This document shows positions 56,700 to 64,000 of a stretch of 64,000 bases of DNA, piece after piece; positions within the stretch are counted from its first letter, which is position 1; every line of letters begins with the position of its first letter. The stretch comes from an uncultured Gammaproteobacteria bacterium. Its GTDB lineage: Bacteria; Pseudomonadota; Gammaproteobacteria; PS1; Pseudothioglobaceae. The position numbers were made by a program, and so were the translations under genes. Under the pieces are notes generated by a model. It was not told the DNA's origin. It saw nothing but the letters and a program-made list of their open reading frames with translations, and did no database searches. The stretch covers positions 1 to 64,000 of the forward strand of contig CAJVZH010000005.1 in the NCBI GenBank assembly GCA_913020715.1, written 5' to 3'.

Positions 56700-57446
56700 T
56701 TATCCACTTTTGCTATTTTTTTCTTTATCAATAGCCCAATCCGAAATATGGCGTTTTTTTCTCGCATCGTCTACTTGATTAAGCGTTGGTGAGAAAAACA
56801 CACCCGGCGCATGCAACATTTTTGAAATAGGGAAAATTGCTATTAAAACAAACACCATAAAAATGTGCGCTAGAAAAACACTTTCACTCGGCAATTCAGA
56901 CCAGTTTAGGGTAATTAAACCTTCTGCAAAACTGTAAACCATACCCATATCTGGGTAATAATGCGCAAAGGTCATCAGTACACCTGTGAGTGCAATCGCA
57001 ATCAAAAGCAACAGCAACAAGTAGTCTGAAGGCGCGGAAATATAGCGCACACGATCCACAAAAAAACGTCTTGCCAATAAACCCGAAAGACCAAATATGA
57101 GTGGAAATGCCGCGTACTTTAAAGGTTCGGTTTGATGCAATATCTGGGGCGCCTCACCCGGCCAAAAATAAGGCAAATGGCGAATAAAAAGCAACACCAA
57201 GGCCCAGTGAAATAACCAACCAAACAACCAAGTCCACTTACTGGCTCTGAATAAACTGGCGAACAAAAAAACCTCTCGCATCATTCTCAAAACTACGCCA
57301 AATTTCGTCAATGGCGCTGGAGCAGTGGGGATTTTTAGTGGCACTGGCGTGCTTGCGTATTGAGCCACTTTCAGTGTAACACCCACCAGACACAGTAATA
57401 CCGCTAGGTAGAAAAAGACTGCAAATAGAATACTTATTAGTGACAT
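56700..57446 (-). CDS. dsrM: DsrM membrane cytochrome b subunit
   Basis: 248 residues, NarI-like with five or six spans: SILFAVFFYLAVLLCLVGVT, then ASKWTWLFGWLFHWALVLLFIRHL and HIFMVFVLIAIFPISKMLHAPG, whose His residues are the likely haem b ligands. It moves electrons between DsrK and the quinone pool. Two nt before dsrK, so one complex. C-terminal tail basic and hydrophilic. Confidence 0.9.
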   Translation of the reverse strand: MSLISILFAVFFYLAVLLCLVGVTLKVAQYASTPVPLKIPTAPAPLTKFGVVLRMMREVFLFASLFRASKWTWLFGWLFHWALVLLFIRHLPYFWPGEAPQILHQTEPLKYAAFPLIFGLSGLLARRFFVDRVRYISAPSDYLLLLLLIAIALTGVLMTFAHYYPDMGMVYSFAEGLITLNWSELPSESVFLAHIFMVFVLIAIFPISKMLHAPGVFFSPTLNQVDDARKKRHISDWAIDKEKNSKSG

Positions 57447-57504
57447 AAAGTTGTAACCTTAAGCAAAGGACAAAATTATGTCGCTTGCCAAATTGGCGTA
57501 AACG

Positions 57505-57548
57505 AGATCTTTGTATAAGTCATTATACAATGACTTATACAAAGATCT
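57505..57548. promoter_or_regulatory. 20-bp perfect hairpin between dsrC and dsrM
   Basis: 57505-57524 pairs perfectly with 57529-57548, loop ATAC. It begins one base after the dsrC stop codon. No T-run follows on the minus strand, so it is not a standard terminator; a 3' mRNA stabiliser or processing site that keeps dsrC mRNA more abundant than dsrMK is plausible. Confidence 0.75.
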
Positions 57549-57872
57549 TTAAACACAGCCCGTTGGCTTTGGTAGGCCGGCAAATCGGCAACCTTGCTTA
57601 GCAGGACCGTAAGGAAACAGCGAATACAAATAGCGAGAATTGCCTTTATCGTTGCCCAATTTCTTAGCAATTGCCTTGGTTAAAACACGAACAGCCGGAG
57701 CAAAGTCGTACTCTTCGAAGTAATCCTTAAGGAAATTAATAACCTCCCAATGCTCTAGCGTTAGCTCAATATCATCCTCTGCCGCCATTGCCAGCGCAAT
57801 TTCTTTGCTCCAGTCCCCTATGTTTATTAGGTAACCCTCTTCGTCTACTTCAGCGCCAAGTATTGCAGCCAT
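57549..57872 (-). CDS. dsrC: DsrC sulfur carrier protein
   Basis: 107 residues. The C-terminal arm ends GCRFAGLPKPTGCV with Cys95 and Cys106 (CysB and CysA, ten residues apart), the redox-active pair of true DsrC; TusE has only the last. ELTLEHWEVINFLKDYFEEYDFAPAVRVL is the family core. DsrC carries sulfur as a trisulfide between sulfite reductase and the DsrMK complex. The hairpin after its stop may raise its level. Confidence 0.92.
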   Translation of the reverse strand: MAAILGAEVDEEGYLINIGDWSKEIALAMAAEDDIELTLEHWEVINFLKDYFEEYDFAPAVRVLTKAIAKKLGNDKGNSRYLYSLFPYGPAKQGCRFAGLPKPTGCV

Positions 57873-58026
57873 TATCTTCTGTTTCTCTTTGTTGGTTAAT
57901 AAAGGTTAATCATATCAAATGCATGAGAGACGCGCCAAAGCGTTGTCGTTCATAACGATTAATTTTACTGATGTGGAGCTTGCAGGGGAACTAAATTACA
58001 CCCCAATAGTGAGGAACTGGAGTTGG

Positions 58027-59463
58027 CTAGTTGGCTAGATAAGCATCAACACTTTTGGCAACGCCACGGCCTTCGTTAATCGCCCAAACAACCAATGATT
58101 GACCTCGTCTACAATCACCTGCAGTAAAGATGCCTAATTTTGAAGTACTAAACTCCCCGTGTTCAGCTTTGTAATTGCCACGCCCATCAAGTTCAATTGC
58201 GGCATCATCACTAAGGTAATGCTCAGGGGAAACAAAACCCATCGACAGCAACACCAATTGCGTATCCCAAGTTCTCTCAGTGCCGGCAATTTCATTCAGC
58301 TGACCATTTTCAAACACTACATTGACGGTATTAATACCACTGACATGACCATCACTATCCTTAATGAATGACTTGGTTAGCAGTTGATACTGTCTTGGAT
58401 CCTTGCCAAAAACAGCGGTCGCTTCTTCATGGCCATAATCCACACGATAAATCAGCGGCCACTCCGGCCAAGGATTTTGATCTGCTCTGCCAGTAGGTGG
58501 TTGACTCATTAATTCAAAATTAACAATCGATTTTGCGCCTTGTCTGAGTGATGTGCCAATACAGTCTGTACCCGTATCGCCACCACCGATGACAATTACA
58601 TCTTTACCTTTTGCAGAAAACTCGCCCTCATCAGTATGACCGTGATCGAGCAAACTCTTGTAATTTGCCGTTAAGTAACTCATTGCTGGGTAAATACCCT
58701 TTGCATCACGGTTATCAGCCGGTAAATCACGCGCCTTGGTTGCGCCTGTCGTAAAGACAACGGCGTCAAACTGCTCTTGCAATTCAGAGACACCAATATC
58801 TTTACCAATATCGGTACTGGTGATAAATTCAATTCCTTCGGCTCTGAGTATATCGACACGACGGTTAACCACATCTTTGCCTAATTTCATATTGGGGATG
58901 CCGTACATCAACAAACCACCAATTCGATCACTACGTTCATAAACCGTTACTGAATGACCCATCTGATTTAGCTCATCAGCCGCTGCAAGCCCTGCAGGAC
59001 CTGAACCAACAACCGCAACTGATTTGTCTGAGCGGCTGGACACTTCCCTAGGAACAATCCAGCCCTCTTCAAAGCCTTTATCAACGATTGATTGCTCAAT
59101 ATTTTTAATCGTTACCGCGGGATCATTAATACCCAAAACACACGAACCTTCACAAGGTGCTGGGCATACTCGGCCGGTAAATTCTGGGAAATTATTTGTT
59201 TTATGTAACCGCTCAAGAGCTTCACGCCATTGGTCGGTATAAATTAGGTGGTTCCACTCTGGAATGAGGTTGTCAATTGGACAGCCATCGGCAGATTGGC
59301 AAAAAGGTACGCCGCAATCCATGCATCGTGAGCCTTGCTGTTGAAGGTGGTCAATATCATGGGTGCCAGAGAAAATTTCATCGAAGTCGTTGATGCGAAT
59401 TTCTACATCACGATACGATTCCACTTCTCGATCAAACTCCATAAAACCTGTTGCCTTGCCCAT
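58027..59463 (-). CDS. gltD: Glutamate synthase small subunit-type oxidoreductase
   Basis: 478 residues, close to GltD (472-490). N-terminal cluster Cys in [19 protein letters not shown] and [12 protein letters not shown] bind [4Fe-4S]; FAD motif [15 protein letters not shown] near 150; NADPH motif [16 protein letters not shown] near 290; C-terminal [21 protein letters not shown]. It feeds electrons to the large subunit, which is not adjacent here; usual order is gltB-gltD. A DsrL-like role is less likely, since DsrL is longer. Upstream is a palindrome. Confidence 0.9.
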   Translation of the reverse strand: MGKATGFMEFDREVESYRDVEIRINDFDEIFSGTHDIDHLQQQGSRCMDCGVPFCQSADGCPIDNLIPEWNHLIYTDQWREALERLHKTNNFPEFTGRVCPAPCEGSCVLGINDPAVTIKNIEQSIVDKGFEEGWIVPREVSSRSDKSVAVVGSGPAGLAAADELNQMGHSVTVYERSDRIGGLLMYGIPNMKLGKDVVNRRVDILRAEGIEFITSTDIGKDIGVSELQEQFDAVVFTTGATKARDLPADNRDAKGIYPAMSYLTANYKSLLDHGHTDEGEFSAKGKDVIVIGGGDTGTDCIGTSLRQGAKSIVNFELMSQPPTGRADQNPWPEWPLIYRVDYGHEEATAVFGKDPRQYQLLTKSFIKDSDGHVSGINTVNVVFENGQLNEIAGTERTWDTQLVLLSMGFVSPEHYLSDDAAIELDGRGNYKAEHGEFSTSKLGIFTAGDCRRGQSLVVWAINEGRGVAKSVDAYLAN

Positions 59464-59508
59464 TACTATTTCTTTATATTCCGCACAACCTTAGATTATG
59501 CCACAATC

Positions 59509-59527
59509 TGCGCCAATGCTTGGCGCA
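59509..59527. repeat. Palindrome upstream of gltD
   Basis: Perfect 8-bp arms TGCGCCAA and TTGGCGCA with a 3-base centre, 46 bp from the gltD start, just upstream of a CATAAT -10-like box. A regulator operator for gltD or the 3' end structure of the maiA transcript; no T run follows. Confidence 0.55.
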
Positions 59528-59584
59528 ATACATCACCATAAGGAATCAACAATCATAATATGAAAGTACGATTGTAAAGAAAAT

Positions 59585-60247
59585 CTACATATTTTCAGGC
59601 TGTGCTTTAATAAAAGCAGGAAGTTGATTGCACCTCTGTGCAATCTGTACAATCTTTGGGTAGGTCGACAAATCACAGTCAAATCGCTTGGCATTATACA
59701 CTTGTGGCACAAGGCAAATATCGGCTAAAGTGGGTTGGTTTTGATGACAAAAATTCTCCGTTTCACTCTCGCTTAAGCGCTTTTCTAACGCGTCAAACCC
59801 TAATGCTATCCAATGCCTGTACCACGCCAGTTTTGCCTCTTTATCTACCAACAATTCATCTTTTAAATACTTAAGCACTCGCAAATTATTAAGTGGATGA
59901 ATATCACTGCTAATCAGCTGCGACAGAGAGCGAATGCGCGCCTTTGCCAAGGCGTCTTGATGCAAAATTGTTGGTGTGGGTTTTAGCTCCTCTAAATGCT
60001 CACAAATCGCCAGCGATTGCGTTAACACAACATCACTTTTACCTGCCTCTCTGATAAGTAATGTCGGCACCAAGCCTTGAGGATTGAGCGCCTTGTATCC
60101 ATCAGAAGCCTCTTCTGATTCCAGCAAATTAACACGCTTGCTTTGGTATTGAAGCTGCTTGAGATTGAGCGCAATACGCACTCGATAGGCCGCAGACGAT
60201 CGATGATAATCGAATAAAGTAAGTGCAGCTTGCTCAGTATTCTTCAT
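59585..60247 (-). CDS. maiA: Maleylacetoacetate isomerase
   Basis: 220 residues, zeta-class glutathione transferase. FDYHRSSAAYRVRIALNLK is the zeta signature with the catalytic Ser; NPQGLVPTLL and LTQSLAICEHLEEL follow; LADICLVPQVYNAKRF in the C-domain. It isomerises maleylacetoacetate to fumarylacetoacetate. Its ATG overlaps the fahA stop (TAATG). Last gene of the tyrosine operon. Confidence 0.95.
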   Translation of the reverse strand: MKNTEQAALTLFDYHRSSAAYRVRIALNLKQLQYQSKRVNLLESEEASDGYKALNPQGLVPTLLIREAGKSDVVLTQSLAICEHLEELKPTPTILHQDALAKARIRSLSQLISSDIHPLNNLRVLKYLKDELLVDKEAKLAWYRHWIALGFDALEKRLSESETENFCHQNQPTLADICLVPQVYNAKRFDCDLSTYPKIVQIAQRCNQLPAFIKAQPENM

Positions 60248-61575
60248 TAGTTATTGACTGACAATAAAGTGCCAACAACCTCGCCAAAACCAATACGTGG
60301 TCGCTGACTATCGATCGCTTCACACCAGCCTTTCATTATTATTGTATCACCATCTTCCAAGAACGTACGAACTTCGCCATTATCAAACGTAATTGGATTT
60401 TTGCCACCACTAGTGAGCTCTATGAGAGCACCAGCTTCGCTGATATCGGGGCCTGATTGCGTGCCAGAGCCTAGTAGGTCGCCTGAACGCATATTGCAAC
60501 CACCCACGCTGTGATGGGCAAGCATTTGCGACACCGTCCAATAAGAATGCTTAAAGTTACTTCTCGACAATCTCTGTGGCGCTTGGCCATTATCACGCAT
60601 TGTTTGCGTTTCAATGAGCACTTCCAGCTCAACATCAAAACCGCCTTGCGCTCTATTTTTATCCGACTCCAAGTACGATACAGGTTGCGGATGACTGTCT
60701 TCTCGGTGCCACGGCGCCCGATAAGGCGCTAAAGCCTGCGTAGTGACAATCCAAGGGGATATAGTGGTAGCAAAGTTTTTTGATAAAAACGGCCCCAATG
60801 GCTGGTACTCCCAAGCCTGAATGTCTCTTGCCGACCAATCATTAAGCAGGCAAAGGCCAAACATATGATCGTCTGTGTCATCAATTGAGATGCGCTCACC
60901 AATATCATTGCCCTTGCCAACAAAAATACCCACTTCTAGCTCGTAATCCAGTCTCTTGGCCGCACCAAAACTAGGTTCAGCGGCATCTGGCGCTTTTGTT
61001 TGGCCCATCGGTCTAGCAAACGTTTGGCCAGAAACATCGATAGACGAACTCCTGCCATGATAGCCAATTGGCAGCCATTGATAATTTGGCAACAGCGGAT
61101 TGTCCGGGCGAAACAATTTACCAATATTGGTGGCGTGATGAATCGAAGTGTAAAAATCGGTGTAGTCACCAATTTGTGCTGGCAACTTGTATTCAGCAAG
61201 TCTCTGCGAAATTAAACAAGTGGAAAGTTGTTTTTCCAACGCACTGCCTTTTGTTAGGCCATCCGACAACACCAGTCTTAATTCAGACCAGGCATCGACG
61301 CCCATAGACATAAATTTATTTAAACTATTTTGAGCGCAGGCTTTAAGGCTTTTTTGTGTTGAGGTATTAAACAGCTTGCACTTCTCCAACTGTGCTAAAT
61401 CCACGATTTCATCGCCAATAGCAACACCAACGCGAAAAACTTCTTTACTCTCTTTGCGCTTAAACACAGCAAAAGGTAAGTTTTGAATGGGGAAATCAGC
61501 ATGGCTGTTGGCTGAGTTCACCCAGCTTTGTCGGTTAACGTCATGGGTGGAATTTAAGTTTGTATTTTGTATCAT
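60247..61575 (-). CDS. fahA: Fumarylacetoacetase
   Basis: 442 residues. DFYTSIHHATNIGKLFRPDNP, WLPIGYHGRSSSI, ELEVGIFVGKGN, LNDWSARDIQAWEYQPLGPF and SGTQSGPD contain the FAH metal- and substrate-binding residues (Asp, His, Glu). It cleaves fumarylacetoacetate to fumarate and acetoacetate, the last step. It starts 11 nt after hmgA. Confidence 0.96.
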   Translation of the reverse strand: MIQNTNLNSTHDVNRQSWVNSANSHADFPIQNLPFAVFKRKESKEVFRVGVAIGDEIVDLAQLEKCKLFNTSTQKSLKACAQNSLNKFMSMGVDAWSELRLVLSDGLTKGSALEKQLSTCLISQRLAEYKLPAQIGDYTDFYTSIHHATNIGKLFRPDNPLLPNYQWLPIGYHGRSSSIDVSGQTFARPMGQTKAPDAAEPSFGAAKRLDYELEVGIFVGKGNDIGERISIDDTDDHMFGLCLLNDWSARDIQAWEYQPLGPFLSKNFATTISPWIVTTQALAPYRAPWHREDSHPQPVSYLESDKNRAQGGFDVELEVLIETQTMRDNGQAPQRLSRSNFKHSYWTVSQMLAHHSVGGCNMRSGDLLGSGTQSGPDISEAGALIELTSGGKNPITFDNGEVRTFLEDGDTIIMKGWCEAIDSQRPRIGFGEVVGTLLSVNN

Positions 61576-61586
61576 AATTTCTCTTA

Positions 61587-62900
61587 TTATTTAGTGTTTT
61601 TAGCATCGAAATGGCTTTTTAGACCATGCCATACTTGGTGATAGTTCGTTTGTCTAAGTGGGCTTTTAAGGGCTTTCTTGCTAACTGAATACGTCAAATT
61701 ACTCTCAAACATAAAAGCCATCGTCTTATCAAGGTACTCTGGCTCCAAGTCTTTATTAATAGCCCTCTCAAAAGTCATTGCGTCTGGGCCGTGCACACTC
61801 ATAGTGTTGTGCAAGCTGGCGCCACCCGGTACAAAACCCTCGGCTTTGGCATCGTAGGCGCCTTCAATCAATCCCATAAACTCACTCATGATATTGCGAT
61901 GGAACCAAGGTGGGCGGAAAGTATCTTCAGTCACCATCCAACGTGGTGGAAAGATAGCAAAATCGCAATTAGCCACACCCGATCTCGAAGAAGGCGAGCT
62001 AAGCACAGTAAAAATAGAAGGATCGCAGTGATCAAAGCTAACACTATTAATAGTATTAAAACGACTGAGATCGTATTTATATGGGGCGTAGTTGCCATGC
62101 CAAGCAACAACATTAAAAGGCGAGTGATCCAGAGCTGAGTGCCACAACTGACCACCAAATTTGTTCAATAATGCAAACTCACCGATAGTGTCTTCATAAC
62201 TCGCAACAGGAGTTAAAAAGTCTCTAGCACTGGCAAGACCATTGGCACCAATAGGGCCTAGATTCGGAAGCTCAAAAGGGGCGCCGTAGTTTTCACAAAC
62301 ATAGCCTCTAGCAAACTTATCAGAGTCTTTTAACGCCACTTGAAACTTCAACCCTCTAGGGACGACACAAATCTCTTTTGGTGTAACATCCAGCGTGCCC
62401 ATCTCTGTACAAATGCAAAGCAAACCCTGTTGTGGCACGATTAGCATTTCACCATCAGAGTTATAAAAATAACCTTCCATATCGCTATTGGCAGCGTATG
62501 AATAGATACCAACACCCATTTGAGGACCGACAGAGCCGTTGCCACAAATTGCAAAAAGGCCTTCGATAAAATCCGTTTTAGTCGATGGTTCACTTTGTGG
62601 ATCCCAGCGCATTTGGTTAGGACTACTAATCACATCCTCGGCTGAGAGTGACAGGCCTTCATGAGACACAGGCACAAAATCCTCTGTTATGACGCTCGGG
62701 CGAATGCGGTACAGCCAAGAGCGCCTATTGCTCTCCCTTGGAGCGGTAAAAGCACTACCAGAAAACTGCTCAGCATAAAGGCCGTAAGCACACTTTTGCG
62801 GTGAATTTCGCCCAACAGGTAACGCACCCGCTAAGACCTCGGTCTCGAAGTGATTGCCAAAACCACTTTGGTATTGTCGATTATCCGTTTGCAAATTCAT
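61587..62900 (-). CDS. hmgA: Homogentisate 1,2-dioxygenase
   Basis: 437 residues. [21 protein letters not shown] at the N-terminus, [48 protein letters not shown] (iron His/Glu) and [21 protein letters not shown] are HGD signatures. It opens the homogentisate ring. It lies 19 nt after hpd. Confidence 0.96.
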   Translation of the reverse strand: MNLQTDNRQYQSGFGNHFETEVLAGALPVGRNSPQKCAYGLYAEQFSGSAFTAPRESNRRSWLYRIRPSVITEDFVPVSHEGLSLSAEDVISSPNQMRWDPQSEPSTKTDFIEGLFAICGNGSVGPQMGVGIYSYAANSDMEGYFYNSDGEMLIVPQQGLLCICTEMGTLDVTPKEICVVPRGLKFQVALKDSDKFARGYVCENYGAPFELPNLGPIGANGLASARDFLTPVASYEDTIGEFALLNKFGGQLWHSALDHSPFNVVAWHGNYAPYKYDLSRFNTINSVSFDHCDPSIFTVLSSPSSRSGVANCDFAIFPPRWMVTEDTFRPPWFHRNIMSEFMGLIEGAYDAKAEGFVPGGASLHNTMSVHGPDAMTFERAINKDLEPEYLDKTMAFMFESNLTYSVSKKALKSPLRQTNYHQVWHGLKSHFDAKNTK

Positions 62901-62919
62901 ATCAAATCCTTAGTCAATT

Positions 62920-63984
62920 TTAGATGACGCCACGTTCTTTTTGATCTTGTTCGATGGAATCAAACAAGGCCTGGAAGTTGCCCTCACCAAAGCCCTCATT
63001 GCCTTTTCTCTGAATAATCTCAAAGAACAATGGACCAATCACGGTATCAGTAAAAATTTGCAGTAACTTATCTTCCTCACCAACTTTGTCAATCGCCTCA
63101 CCGTCAATCAATATTTGATTTTTCTTCAAACGGGCCACATCTTCACCGTGATGAGGTAATCGCCTATCAATACAATCAAAATAGGAATCTGGCGTTGACA
63201 TAAAACTCATGCCATCAGCACGAAGCGATTCAACCGTCTGGTAAATATCATCGCTGCCCAGTGCAATATGCTGAATACCTTCGCCATTATGAATACTTAA
63301 ATACTCTGCAATTTGACTTTTGTCGTCAGACGACTCATTAATAGGAATACGAATTTTTCCACATGGACTGGTCAATGCACGCGACTTAAGACTAGTAAGT
63401 TTGCCCTTAATATCAAAATAACGAATCTCTTTAAAGTTAAATAAATCACTATAAAAACTAGCCCATTTATCCATATTGCCACGCTCAACATTGTGCGTAA
63501 GGTGGTCAATATAAGTCAAGCCTTGGCCGATAGGATGCTGATCAACACCGGCAATTGGGACAAAATCAATATCGTAAATATTAATTTCTTTGTAACGATC
63601 CACTAAATACAGCAGTGAGTCGCCAATGCCACGGATTGCAGGGATTTGCAATTCCATCGGGCCAGCGCCAGAGTCAATAATTTCAACGCCTTTTTTCTTT
63701 AACTCACTAACGGCAAAATTTGCGTCCTCTACGCGAAACGCCATAGCGTTAGCGCTAGGGCCATGTGTCGAGTAGAACTCATGACTCTGACCTTGAGCTT
63801 CATTGTTAAGAATAAAGTTAATGTCACCCTGACGATAAAGAGTAACGTTCTTGCTTCTATGCCTAGCAATCGCCACAAAGCCAAGCTGAGTAAATAATTC
63901 TGCCAATTGTTCGGGCTTGTTTGAAGCGTACTCAACAAATTCAAAGCCATCTGTTTTTAGCGGGTTTTCCCATGTTTTAATCAT
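62920..63984 (-). CDS. hpd: 4-hydroxyphenylpyruvate dioxygenase
   Basis: 354 residues with two VOC-type halves. GFEFVEYASNKPEQLAELFTQLGF opens the first; in the second, YIDHLTHNV, GIQHIALGSDDIYQT and PLFFEIIQRKGN hold the iron His-His-Glu triad, and NEGFGEGNFQALFDSIEQDQ is the conserved C-terminal gate. It makes homogentisate from 4-hydroxyphenylpyruvate (from tyrosine). First gene of hpd-hmgA-fahA-maiA; AGGAGAAG ribosome site precedes the ATG; any promoter lies beyond the edge. Confidence 0.97.
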   Translation of the reverse strand: MIKTWENPLKTDGFEFVEYASNKPEQLAELFTQLGFVAIARHRSKNVTLYRQGDINFILNNEAQGQSHEFYSTHGPSANAMAFRVEDANFAVSELKKKGVEIIDSGAGPMELQIPAIRGIGDSLLYLVDRYKEINIYDIDFVPIAGVDQHPIGQGLTYIDHLTHNVERGNMDKWASFYSDLFNFKEIRYFDIKGKLTSLKSRALTSPCGKIRIPINESSDDKSQIAEYLSIHNGEGIQHIALGSDDIYQTVESLRADGMSFMSTPDSYFDCIDRRLPHHGEDVARLKKNQILIDGEAIDKVGEEDKLLQIFTDTVIGPLFFEIIQRKGNEGFGEGNFQALFDSIEQDQKERGVI

Positions 63985-64000
63985 TGTCTCTTCTCCTAAT

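Noticed and set aside
55147..59463. GltD-like gene near dsrCMK as DsrL
   Set aside because: At 478 residues it has the GltD length and layout; DsrL is considerably longer.

Overview
This 64 kb window (roughly 40 % GC, short intergenic gaps, many ATGA/TAATG gene overlaps) reads as core chromosome of a small-genome marine-type gammaproteobacterium. GyrA, ParC, LpxK, the LolC/E-LolD pair, BioF-BioH and MetR are all gammaproteobacterial in style. A DsrC with both C-terminal cysteines next to DsrM and DsrK, together with osmolyte uptake and N-demethylation genes, points to the SUP05/Thioglobus (sulfur-oxidiser) neighbourhood; that placement is inference. I see no phage, insertion sequence, integrase or CRISPR array.

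Layout. 1-2,630: betaine-type ABC uptake (binding protein, internal terminator, permease with a very long N-terminal extension, cut by the window edge). 3,102-10,745: gyrA, a queD-folE2-aroG operon, parC, hinT. 10,811-18,705: a tight leftward run of accessory metabolism and export genes (methyltransferase, acyltransferase-3, EamA exporter, TMADH-like demethylase, SDR, RarD, LysE-like, VOC, DUF4282). 18,867-24,113: a complete branched-chain-amino-acid-type ABC importer (livGFHM plus binding protein). 24,366-27,051: flavoprotein, YciI protein, dapB and a kdsA remnant. 27,195-31,119: trpC, osmC-like gene, tRNA-Ser(GCT) followed by a partial copy of its 3' end, an EamA exporter, thiG and a small DUF3955 gene. 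31,133-39,103: TfoX-N protein, acyltransferase, YCII protein, gamma-glutamylcyclotransferase, bioF-bioH, purE-purK, a small HExxH protein, glutaredoxin, folD. 39,096-43,426: a broken kdsB, trm112-like gene, lpxK, lolC/E-lolD and an unknown gene. 43,592-47,640: oadGAB sodium pump, tRNA-Leu(CAA), infA. 47,758-55,152: metR/metF divergent pair, fatty acid hydroxylase-type protein, hemD, Na+/Ca2+ antiporter, tsaE, amiC. 55,147-57,872: dsrC-dsrM-dsrK. 58,027-59,463: gltD. 59,585-63,984: the complete tyrosine/homogentisate route hpd-hmgA-fahA-maiA.

How the genes fit together: the window suggests an organism that imports osmolytes and amino acids by high-affinity ABC systems, burns tyrosine to fumarate and acetoacetate, demethylates an N-methylated compound, and couples oxaloacetate (or a similar acid) decarboxylation to sodium export. 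It carries a membrane thiol/quinone module (DsrMK) for sulfur metabolism.

The strongest unexpected signal is decay of the KDO branch of LPS synthesis. kdsA has lost its N-terminal half and kdsB carries an in-frame TAG plus a -1 frameshift, yet lpxK and the Lol genes beside them are intact. Other items worth attention are the permease extension, a 20-bp perfect hairpin directly after dsrC, and a start-less conserved-looking ORF at 33,381-33,590.
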